From Peterkaempfera bronchialis (GTDB lineage: Bacteria > Actinomycetota > Actinomycetes > Streptomycetales > Streptomycetaceae), in assembly GCF_003258605.2 (NCBI RefSeq), contig NZ_CP031264.1:7026213-7090212 (forward strand): a stretch of 64,000 nucleotides of DNA, written 5' to 3'. The stretch's first letter is position 1, and each line of letters begins with the position of its first letter. The position numbers and the translations under genes were made by a program. Of this stretch, positions 8,643 to 17,191 are shown in pieces. The notes beneath the pieces are model-generated. The model was not told where the DNA came from. It saw only the letters and a list, made by a program, of their open reading frames with translations, and made no database searches.

Positions 8643-8768
8643 ATGGAGGACCTGAACGTCATCGAGGTCGACGAGGACATCGTCGAGTTCGACTCCGACG
8701 AGGAGAACGCGGCCGCCGCGGCGAACGTCGTCAACGTCGTCAACGTCGTGAATGTGGTCAACGTCTGA
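8643..8768 (+). CDS. Candidate RiPP precursor peptide with (NVV)4NV core
   Basis: A 41-residue peptide. Residues 1-22 are strongly acidic (11 Asp/Glu) and resemble a leader; an Ala5 spacer (residues 23-27) follows, and the C-terminus is NVVNVVNVVNVVNV, a perfect three-residue periodicity. A ribosome site GGGGAGG precedes the ATG. It is the first gene of an operon containing a nucleotidyltransferase with an RRE-like tail, TldD/TldE proteases and an ABC exporter. This is the classical order of a ribosomally made, modified and exported peptide. I do not know a described family with this core. The modification is unknown: a nucleotidyltransferase acting on Asn side chains or the C-terminus is only a guess. 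Confidence 0.72.
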   Translation: MEDLNVIEVDEDIVEFDSDEENAAAAANVVNVVNVVNVVNV

Positions 8769-8908
8769 CGAAGACGGTGGCGAGGGCCGGTTCACCGTCC
8801 CTCGCCACCTCGGATGTGCCTCCAACACCCCGGCACGCCTCGCCTACCCCGGCACGCCTCGCTCGGGATGCCGCAGAAGACCTGCTTGAGAGATGGGAAC
8901 CACGGGAC

Positions 8909-10012
8909 ATGGCCAGCCCCGCAGTCGAGCAGAAGCTCGCGGCGGCCCGCAAGCTCGGACACACCCTTGCGGCTGACGCTGATACAGACATCGACTCCAT
9001 CTACATCGGCGGCAGCCTCACGGCCGGCCTGGGAAACGCGACCAGCGACGCGGATCTCTTCGCGCTGACCGGCCACCGAGGCCACGCCGGCGACGAGGCC
9101 ACCCAGTTCAGCGTCGACGGCCACCGGATCGACGTCGAACGGTGCTCACTCAGCGAGGTCGAAGCATTCGTCGCCGACCTCACCGGTTTCGAGCTGCGCC
9201 GGGACAACCTGACAGCCCTTCATGGACTACCGAAGGCACTGGACTTCGTCTTCCGACTCAACGCCTCCGAGACCGTGGTCGACTCGGAGCGCCTGACGGC
9301 GCTCCGTGGCCGTATCAGCGACGCTCTCCCGGCGCTCCGGCGCACCATGGTCAACTACTCGGCCGCCGCCATCAACGGACATCTGGAAGACTTCCTCGGC
9401 GCGGCCGCCGAGGGCGATCTGGACACTGCGGCGTTCGCCGGGCAGCACCTGGTCGCGTTCGCGGGCAAGGCTGTGGTGTCAGCAGCCGGAGACCTGTACT
9501 TCAGCAACAAGTGGGTCTACAAGCAGCTGGCGCGCACCCCCGTCGAGGGCTTCCCCGTGGATCTGTTCACCCACTTCCAGCGCGGTGCCTGGACCGACGG
9601 AGGTGCCGAAGCCGCCGAGGAACTGATCCTTTTTGTCCAGACCTGCATAGCGGTCGCGCAGCTCCTTGCGAACACAGGCACTCCGCTCGGAGCCTGGCCG
9701 AGCTGGCGGCCCGGGACGGCGAAGGACGGCCTGTGGCGCAGCACCGGCTTCAACGTGCTGCACACGAGCGAGGGCATCCTGCTCCACTGGGAGCTCGGTC
9801 GGCAGCTGCTGCTCAAGGAAGCTCCGGCCTTCATCTGGGCCTTGTGCGACGGCCGCTCGGTGGAGGACATCGTGGAGGCAGTCCGCGACCTTGGGGCGAG
9901 TGTCCCTTCGCTCAAGGACATGCCCCGAGCCCGCGTCGAGTCGGTCCTGGCAGCCCTACGGAACAAGGGCCTCGTCGGCACCGAGCCCTTCTCCCGGCTG
10001 AGCTCGGTCTGA
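8909..10012 (+). CDS. Nucleotidyltransferase with C-terminal PqqD-like RRE
   Basis: A 367-residue protein. The N-terminal Pol-beta-like nucleotidyltransferase domain has GGSLTAGLGNATSDADLF at residues 34-51 (metal-binding D47 and D49, third likely D75 in HRIDVE). The middle is helical. Residues ~281-360 resemble a PqqD/RRE winged helix: a beta-rich lead-in, then FIWALCDGRSVEDIVEAV (DGRS at 314-317), then RVESVLAALRNKGLV. RREs bind RiPP leader peptides, so this enzyme probably acts on the acidic-leader peptide just upstream. The ATG at 8909 is chosen; in-frame GTG codons upstream (for example 8815) would extend it. Such a fusion is unusual and is the strongest link between this locus and peptide modification. 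Confidence 0.78.
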   Translation: MASPAVEQKLAAARKLGHTLAADADTDIDSIYIGGSLTAGLGNATSDADLFALTGHRGHAGDEATQFSVDGHRIDVERCSLSEVEAFVADLTGFELRRDNLTALHGLPKALDFVFRLNASETVVDSERLTALRGRISDALPALRRTMVNYSAAAINGHLEDFLGAAAEGDLDTAAFAGQHLVAFAGKAVVSAAGDLYFSNKWVYKQLARTPVEGFPVDLFTHFQRGAWTDGGAEAAEELILFVQTCIAVAQLLANTGTPLGAWPSWRPGTAKDGLWRSTGFNVLHTSEGILLHWELGRQLLLKEAPAFIWALCDGRSVEDIVEAVRDLGASVPSLKDMPRARVESVLAALRNKGLVGTEPFSRLSSV

Positions 10013-10053
10013 CGCGGCACGCAACCGACGACAACGGAAATGCGAACGGCATC

Positions 10054-11397
10054 ATGAGCGCTGAGCTGGTGTCCGCGCCAGGCATCGAGCAGCTGAGAGA
10101 CATCGCCGGCTGGGCCGCCCGTGAACTGCGCGGTGCAGCGGACTATCTCCAGGTCTTCGCTGAGTCCACGCTGGCGGTGAGTGTGGAGTGCACATCAGGC
10201 GAGCCGTCGGCCACCTGCGGGGACCTGCGGGAGGGCCTGGGGTGCCTGGCCCTGAAGGATGGTCGCTGGCGCTACAGGGCGGTGACCCCGGACCAGGTTG
10301 ACACCGTCGCCGACTGGCTTGGCGCCCCGCGTCCGGCAGCCACGCCCCCCTGGGTGCCCGGCCCGGGCACGGCGGGCTTCCGGCCGGTGGATCCGCAGGC
10401 ATGGCTGGTGGGGCAGGACGGGGACCCCTACTCCGTCCGCTCCGTGGAGGATGCGACCTGCCGGCGCTACGCCGTGGCTGACAGCGAGGGCGCCGCCTAC
10501 GCGGGTGCGTCGTACACGCTGCGTCGTCGGGTCGAGGCCGGTCTGCTCGCGGCTGGTCGGCGCTATCGCGGGCTCAGCCGCTGGCTGCGCAAGGGGACGG
10601 CTGCGGTCGATGCGGACGCATCGGTCGAGGACCTGGTGAACACGGCCCTGGGCCATGCTCGGGACTCTGCCAAGGCCGCCTTCATTGGCAAGCACCGTAC
10701 TCCGGTGGTCTTCGGGCCCTCTGCGGCGGCCGGATTCCTGCACGAGTTGGTGGGACACGCGCTGGAGGCGGACAACTTCCGGCTCGACAGCGACTACATC
10801 AGGGGGCTGCGCCGGCCGGGGGCCCTGCCGGCGGCACTGTCGCTGCGCGACGACCCGACCGTGGAGCACGGCTACGGCTCGTACCCGGCCGACGACGAAG
10901 GCTTCACCGCGACGGTCACCACCCTGCTCCAGAACGGCGAGATCGGTTCCCCTGTCACCTGTCTGCGCACCGCGCAGCGCGGTGGCCTCCGACGCACCGC
11001 CAACGCCCGCCGTGTCGACTTCCGCAGCCCCGCCATCCCTCGGGCCGCCAACACCGTGGTGGTGCCCGGTGCGGACGACCCTGCACTGCTGCTGCGGGGC
11101 GAGGGCTCCGGCGTGCTGCATGTCGGCGGCCTGGGCGCTGGAATGATCAATCTCGGCACCGGCGAGTTCTCGTTCGCGGCACTCAACTGCCACTACCTGA
11201 CACCGAATGGCGACCGGGTTCCCGCCCGCGATGTGAGCCTGGTCGGCAACGCACTGGACACACTGGCCCGCTTGGAAGGCATCGGGTCGGACTTCGGCGG
11301 CGACAACGCCACCTGCGGCAAGCAGGGGCAGCTGATCGGGATCGGGCTGTACTCCCCTTCGATGCGCTACGCGGCTCTCGACTGGAGCGCCGCGTGA
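10054..11397 (+). CDS. TldD-like metalloprotease
   Basis: A 447-residue TldD-family zinc metalloprotease. The signature HELVGHALEAD begins at H230 (HExxxH, with a following acidic ligand). The conserved late Cys is C421 in ATCGKQGQ, matching the TldD-type zinc site. TldD works with TldE as a heterodimer that digests unfolded peptides and removes leaders, for example in microcin B17 maturation. Here the partner is the next gene. The likely role is leader removal or trimming of the (NVV)4NV precursor. The ATG at 10054 follows the nucleotidyltransferase by 41 bp. Confidence 0.85.
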   Translation: MSAELVSAPGIEQLRDIAGWAARELRGAADYLQVFAESTLAVSVECTSGEPSATCGDLREGLGCLALKDGRWRYRAVTPDQVDTVADWLGAPRPAATPPWVPGPGTAGFRPVDPQAWLVGQDGDPYSVRSVEDATCRRYAVADSEGAAYAGASYTLRRRVEAGLLAAGRRYRGLSRWLRKGTAAVDADASVEDLVNTALGHARDSAKAAFIGKHRTPVVFGPSAAAGFLHELVGHALEADNFRLDSDYIRGLRRPGALPAALSLRDDPTVEHGYGSYPADDEGFTATVTTLLQNGEIGSPVTCLRTAQRGGLRRTANARRVDFRSPAIPRAANTVVVPGADDPALLLRGEGSGVLHVGGLGAGMINLGTGEFSFAALNCHYLTPNGDRVPARDVSLVGNALDTLARLEGIGSDFGGDNATCGKQGQLIGIGLYSPSMRYAALDWSAA

Positions 11398-11440
11398 TCC
11401 GGTCGACTATCGAGAGTGCGCCCGCAGGCAGGACGGCGGC

Positions 11441-12769
11441 ATGAGGCAACTGGACAGCGGCTGCGACGAGGCACTGGCCGTCGCGGACGCAGTGAACCGC
11501 GAACTGCGAGCGGGTGAGAGGGCGTTCATCCATCTGGGCCGGACCGGGCGGCGGTGCCTGACTGTCGACCCCGCAACCGGCGGCGGGCAGCTGATGGTGC
11601 GACAGGGCCGGTTCGACGGCTATGTGCGCCTCACCCGCGACGGCAGCGAGGTCTACCTCAATGCCCCCGCGCCGGGTTCCGCGACCGTGGGCCGGCTCCT
11701 GGACGTCGGCCGGCTCCTGCTGCCGCTCGGCACCTTCCGCACCCCTCTGGCCGACCAGGTGCCACACGCGGGCGAGTGGCGCAACCGTGATGGCAGGGTG
11801 AGTCTGGAGTCGGTCGCCACCGACCCGGTACCGCTGCTGTCCCGGCTCGCCGAGGCAGCCGGGCCGGACTGCGCCGTGCGGACCCTCGCTGTCTCCGAGG
11901 TACTCGGCGAGCAGGTCTTCGCCGACTCCACGGGCCCGCGTGGTCAGAGCGTCTGCCGAGGGGCCGAGGTGCAGGCCGCCGCATCCGCAGACGGTGGCGC
12001 GACTGTCGCCCGGGTCTCCCACTACGCCGCTGATCTCAAGCGCATCGATCTGGTCACCCTCGGTCGTGAGCTGGCGCTGACCGCCGCCGCGCTCGGCCCG
12101 GCATCGGCTTCCCTCCCCGGGAGCGAGATCGGGTTCCTCCCCTCGGCGGCAGCCCAACTGCTGCGGGTCCTGGTGAGTGCGCTGCTCTTCAACCCGATCG
12201 CCGAGCCCCGGCCGCTGTGCACCGCGGTCGTTGACGACGGGCGCACTGCGGACGGCTGCTCCGCGCGGGCTTTTGACTGCGAGGGAACGCCCACCGGGGC
12301 GATGGAGCTGGTGACCCGGCAGGGTGAGCAGCAGGCCGTTGCCACCCGGCTGAACTCCGTCGTCGGTACCGGAGGCCGGAAGGCGCGCAGTCTCACCGGG
12401 CACGCGTCCTGGGAGGCACGCCGATACCAGCCGCAGCCCACCGCCACAAATGTGCGGCTGGCGCCGGGTGGTGCGGCTCCCGACCTGTGGAGTGGCGAAC
12501 GCTGCCTGGTCACCGATGTGCGCAGCCTGGGTGTGGAGGAGTTCCGCTCGGGTGGACAGCTGGCGCTCCGCCTGCTCGCCGCGCGAGCGGTGGACGGCGT
12601 ACCGACGGGCGCCTATGCGCCGCTCGTGGTGGAGGGAGAGGCCGTCGACTTCCTGGCCGCACTCACCGGGGTCGGTGAGACCGCTTCCTACCACCCCGGT
12701 CCCTTCTCTGTCGGCGGCGCCCCGCTGTCGATGGACCTGTCCCGTCTGTCCGAGAGGAACGAGGTCTGA
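11441..12769 (+). CDS. TldE/PmbA-like protease partner
   Basis: A 442-residue PmbA/TldE-type protein lacking the HExxxH motif, as expected for the non-catalytic partner of TldD. Family traits include FDCEGTPTGAMELV near residue 280 (PmbA: FD.EG.PT) and the late LAARAVDGVPTGAYAPLVVEG block. With the preceding TldD-like subunit it would form the protease chamber that processes the peptide. It lies 43 bp after TldD, and its stop is 2 bp before the exporter ATPase, so it belongs to the same operon. Sequence is divergent from housekeeping PmbA, consistent with a pathway-specific copy. Confidence 0.8.
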   Translation: MRQLDSGCDEALAVADAVNRELRAGERAFIHLGRTGRRCLTVDPATGGGQLMVRQGRFDGYVRLTRDGSEVYLNAPAPGSATVGRLLDVGRLLLPLGTFRTPLADQVPHAGEWRNRDGRVSLESVATDPVPLLSRLAEAAGPDCAVRTLAVSEVLGEQVFADSTGPRGQSVCRGAEVQAAASADGGATVARVSHYAADLKRIDLVTLGRELALTAAALGPASASLPGSEIGFLPSAAAQLLRVLVSALLFNPIAEPRPLCTAVVDDGRTADGCSARAFDCEGTPTGAMELVTRQGEQQAVATRLNSVVGTGGRKARSLTGHASWEARRYQPQPTATNVRLAPGGAAPDLWSGERCLVTDVRSLGVEEFRSGGQLALRLLAARAVDGVPTGAYAPLVVEGEAVDFLAALTGVGETASYHPGPFSVGGAPLSMDLSRLSERNEV

Positions 12770-12771
12770 TC

Positions 12772-13716
12772 TTGGCTGCTGATCGGGGACTTCATGTCAC
12801 CGGCCTGACCCGCGTGTTCACCACCCGGGACGGAACCGTCCGCAAGGCGGTTGACGACGTCGACCTGACCGTGCGGCCCGGCGAGCTCGTCTCGGTGCTC
12901 GGCCCGAACGGGGCGGGGAAGACAACGACCGTGCGGATGCTGACAGGTCTGCTGCTGCCGACCTCGGGCACCGTCCTGCTCGATGGCCACGACGTGGTGA
13001 AGGACCGCAAGAAGGCCTCCCTGGCCTGCGGGTTCAGCCTCGGGGGTGACACCGGCCTGTACCCACGGCTCACCGCTCGGCAGAACCTCACCTTCTTCGG
13101 CCTGATGTACGGCCTGCGCGGCGGCGCTCTGGAAGGCAAGGCCGACCAGCTGCTCCGGACAGTGAACCTGGCCGACCGGGCCGGGGATCCCGTCGGGTCG
13201 TTCTCGCGCGGCATGAAGCAGCGACTTCACCTGGCCCGCGCGCTGCTGCACGATCCGGCCGTGCTGATCCTGGACGAGCCCTCGGCCGGATTGGATCCGC
13301 AGTCCGCTGCCGCGATGCGCGCCCTGGTCGCCGAGTTGTCCGCGGAGGGCCGCAGCATCCTGCTGACCACTCACGACATGCGTGAGGCCGAGGAGCTCAG
13401 CGACCGGATCGTGCTGATGAGGGACGGCCGGATCCATGCCGAGTCCACCGCCTCCGCGTTGCGCCTGGCCGCGGCGGAACGGCTCGGTCACACCGTGCGG
13501 ATCGACTTCGCCGAAGCTGAGGTCCCTGACGGGGTTGGTGACTGCCCGGGTCTGCTGGACGAGCAGCGGACCGGCTCGACGGCGATCCTGCGGGCCACCG
13601 ACGGGCCGGCGGCTGTGCAGTGGCTCCTGGCGCGTTTTCCGGGCCGGACGCTGAGTGTGGCGGTCACCCCGCCCACCCTTGAGGAGGTCTTCCTGGAGAT
13701 GGTGGCCGTCTCGTGA
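12772..13716 (+). CDS. ABC transporter ATP-binding protein
   Basis: A 314-residue DrrA-like ATPase. It has Walker A GPNGAGKTT at residue 44, the signature SFSRGMKQRL, Walker B VLILDEPSAGLD and the H-loop TTHD. A ~90-residue C-terminal extension is typical of ATPases serving ABC-2 exporters. Translation probably starts at TTG 12772, with GAGAGGAACGAGG upstream. It overlaps the first permease by GTGA. Two permeases follow, so this should be the motor of a peptide exporter that also confers self-immunity. Confidence 0.9.
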   Translation: MAADRGLHVTGLTRVFTTRDGTVRKAVDDVDLTVRPGELVSVLGPNGAGKTTTVRMLTGLLLPTSGTVLLDGHDVVKDRKKASLACGFSLGGDTGLYPRLTARQNLTFFGLMYGLRGGALEGKADQLLRTVNLADRAGDPVGSFSRGMKQRLHLARALLHDPAVLILDEPSAGLDPQSAAAMRALVAELSAEGRSILLTTHDMREAEELSDRIVLMRDGRIHAESTASALRLAAAERLGHTVRIDFAEAEVPDGVGDCPGLLDEQRTGSTAILRATDGPAAVQWLLARFPGRTLSVAVTPPTLEEVFLEMVAVS

Positions 13717-14462
13717 ACAACACGTACCTCAGGTCGGTGCTCGACCAGTTCAGGATGCACGCGACGAGCCCGATGGCAGTCTTCGGCACACTCGCGATGC
13801 CGTGCGTCTTCGCCTTTGTCATCCACAGCAACCGGGCGCATGGCACGGGCGCGGCCGGCACCACGAGCGACATGGCCGTGGGTTCCGCCGGCATCGGTGT
13901 CCTGGACTCCGCCATCGTGCTCGTCGTGCTCAGTCTGCTCGGCGAGAAGCAGTGGAAGACGCTGTACGCAGCGCTCGGCAGTCCGGGCGGCATGGTGCCC
14001 CTCGTACTCGGCCGACTGAGCGGGATCGCGGTGCAGACCCTGATCGCGGTCCCTGGAACGTTCGCGGTTCTGGCGCTGTTGTGGGGTGTCGACGACAGCT
14101 TCGCCTGGAGCCGCTGGCTGGTCGGCGGAGTACTGCTGACACTGGCCACCATGTCCGTGGTCGGTCTGCTCGCGGCAGCCGTGCTCCGCTTTCCCTACTC
14201 CTCCGGCATGGTCAACGGCCTGACCGGTCTGGTCATGGCGCTGTCCGCGCTGGTCGTGCCGCAGTCGGCCCTGCCCGGACCGGTGCGGGCACTGGCCCAG
14301 CTGATGCCACAGGCACACGTCATGGCCTGGGTGCGCGGCGGCTCGGCGGGCAGTCTCGCTCTCGCACTGGCTCTCACCGCCGGCTACGCGGTGCTCGTCG
14401 TACTGCTGATCCGGCGCGTGGAGTACTCCGCCCGCCGTGACGCCGTCCCCATGGAGATGTGA
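13713..14462 (+). CDS. ABC-2 transporter permease 1
   Basis: A 249-residue integral membrane protein with about six hydrophobic segments (approximately residues 20-38, 62-78, 95-125, 138-160, 170-190 and 215-235). It starts with GTG inside the stop of the ATPase gene, showing translational coupling. It resembles the DrrB-type exporter permease family but shares little specific motif. With the next gene it forms the membrane part of the exporter. Confidence 0.85.
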   Translation: MNNTYLRSVLDQFRMHATSPMAVFGTLAMPCVFAFVIHSNRAHGTGAAGTTSDMAVGSAGIGVLDSAIVLVVLSLLGEKQWKTLYAALGSPGGMVPLVLGRLSGIAVQTLIAVPGTFAVLALLWGVDDSFAWSRWLVGGVLLTLATMSVVGLLAAAVLRFPYSSGMVNGLTGLVMALSALVVPQSALPGPVRALAQLMPQAHVMAWVRGGSAGSLALALALTAGYAVLVVLLIRRVEYSARRDAVPMEM

Positions 14463-14465
14463 CCG

Positions 14466-15227
14466 GTGACCACCTACATCAAGGGCGCGTTGCTGTCGTA
14501 CAAGGCCCTGTTCACCTGGCTCAACCCGCTGGGCTATGTCAGCTCCCGGATCGTCCGCCCGATCGGTCTGGCGATTGCCTGCGTCTCGCTGGCCGACTAC
14601 TACGGTGCCGCCATCGGCCGCATGCTGATCGGCGCGAGTCTGCTCGCGGGCGCGAGTGCGGTGATCTACGGCATGGCCCTCGCGGTCGGCAATGAGCGGT
14701 CGTACGGCACGCTCGGCACCTGGCTCGCCTCGCCGCAGAACAAGCTCGGCGCGGCCTGCCAGCGGGCACTGCCACACATCGCGGACGGTGTCGTGGGCGG
14801 ACTCTGCACCTATCTGGTGTGCTGTGCGCTCTACGGATCGCTGCCGATCGGCGTGCCCGCGTACACCGGCCTGCTGAGTCTGGCTGTCGTGACCACTGCC
14901 GGCCTGGGCCTTGCCCTGTCGGCGCTGGCGCTGCTGATCGAGGACCTGTTCATCGGACCGAACGTGGCCGACCTCGTGTTGATGATGCTCACCGGCACAT
15001 TGATCCCGCATGACCGGCTTCCGGCCTTCCTGCAACCGCTGTCGGAAGTCCTTCCCGTCACCCATGTCATGGCTGCGGTGGCAGGTCGGCTCGCGGGCGG
15101 GAGCTGGAACGGTGGCGAGTTCCTGGTGGAACTGGGGGTGGGGGCCGGCTGGTTCGCGGTCAGTTCGCTTTTCATGATGTGGGCGGTCCAGCGGGCCACC
15201 CACCGCCTGGGCCGGTCCTCGGGCTGA
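14466..15227 (+). CDS. ABC-2 transporter permease 2
   Basis: A 253-residue membrane protein with about six transmembrane stretches and a GTG start 3 bp after the first permease. The hydrophobic pattern and the segment GNERSYGTLGTWLASPQNK between helices 2 and 3 match the ABC-2 permease fold, where this loop contacts the ATPase. It ends the first operon of the cluster; a 197-bp gap with no visible hairpin separates it from the enolase. Confidence 0.85.
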   Translation: MTTYIKGALLSYKALFTWLNPLGYVSSRIVRPIGLAIACVSLADYYGAAIGRMLIGASLLAGASAVIYGMALAVGNERSYGTLGTWLASPQNKLGAACQRALPHIADGVVGGLCTYLVCCALYGSLPIGVPAYTGLLSLAVVTTAGLGLALSALALLIEDLFIGPNVADLVLMMLTGTLIPHDRLPAFLQPLSEVLPVTHVMAAVAGRLAGGSWNGGEFLVELGVGAGWFAVSSLFMMWAVQRATHRLGRSSG

Positions 15228-15274
15228 CCCCTGGCCACCCCTGGCGCAGCGTCAAATCTGCTTCTTAGCGGTGA

Positions 15275-16708
<1,434 letters not shown>

Positions 16709-16733
16709 CACCTCGCCACCCGGCAGCCCTCCG

Positions 16734-16770
16734 TGGATCGGCCACCTGGCGGAAACCGGTGGCCGATCCA
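16734..16770 (+). terminator. Hairpin terminator after enolase
   Basis: A perfect 13-bp stem (16734-16746 with 16758-16770, TGGATCGGCCACC and its complement) with an 11-nt loop lies 26 bp after the enolase stop. It has only a weak T tail, as is usual in Streptomyces. It separates the enolase transcript from the second peptide operon. Confidence 0.8.
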
Positions 16771-16900
16771 TTGTCATGATGCTGCCAACGCCCAGCGCCC
16801 AATGGCACGTTGATGCAGGTGTCGACGGTGCGGGCGGTGCACCGGCCTAGTGTCGAGGCCAGTCGGGAAAAGGTCCCGGCACTGACCTCTGGAGGATGGC

Positions 16901-17110
16901 ATGATCGCCGTTTCCCCCGCGGTGCAGAGCACCAACTTCAACCTCAAGAACGAGGCTGTCGAGCTGATCGCCGCCGGCGGTGTCGCCGAGCGCGTGTCGC
17001 TCTCCGTCGCCGACCTGGAGGCCATGCGCACCCTGCGTGCGGCCGTCCCGGCGTCGAAGCACGGCCTTGAGGCCATCACTGGCGGCTCTTGCGAGACCGG
17101 CGCCCAGTAG
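16901..17110 (+). CDS. Second candidate precursor peptide, 69 aa
   Basis: A 69-residue protein with a well-placed ribosome site (CTGGAGGATGGC) before the ATG, isolated between the enolase terminator and the PP-loop gene. The N-terminal two thirds look like a helical leader (NEAVELIAAGG, SLSVADLEAMRTLR). The C-terminus SKHGLEAITGGSCETGAQ has a Gly-Gly followed by a Ser/Cys-containing tail, a plausible core. It heads a ten-gene operon of possible tailoring enzymes. Size, position and composition suit a RiPP precursor, but no known family was recognised. Alternatively it is a small structural or carrier protein. Confidence 0.6.
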   Translation: MIAVSPAVQSTNFNLKNEAVELIAAGGVAERVSLSVADLEAMRTLRAAVPASKHGLEAITGGSCETGAQ

Positions 17111-17191
17111 CACCCCGGGTGGGCCGCCCCTGTGGCGGCCCACCCACCTCGTCTCCCACTGCTCGCTGTCAGGGATCAGATAGGACCGGTT

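Noticed and set aside
8643..8768. The NVV coding repeat could be mere microsatellite slippage with no peptide function.
   Set aside because: It has a correct ribosome site, an acidic non-repetitive leader, an in-frame stop and a position in front of an RRE-containing enzyme, which random repeats would not provide.
7691..10012. Aminoglycoside-resistance nucleotidyltransferases or a MNT/HEPN toxin-antitoxin module.
   Set aside because: There is no HEPN partner, and the RRE-like tail plus adjacent peptide and TldD/E genes favour peptide modification; resistance remains possible only for the tail-less enzyme.
16734..16770. A riboswitch or attenuator upstream of the 69-aa peptide.
   Set aside because: It is a simple perfect hairpin close to the enolase stop with no additional conserved structure, so a terminator is sufficient.
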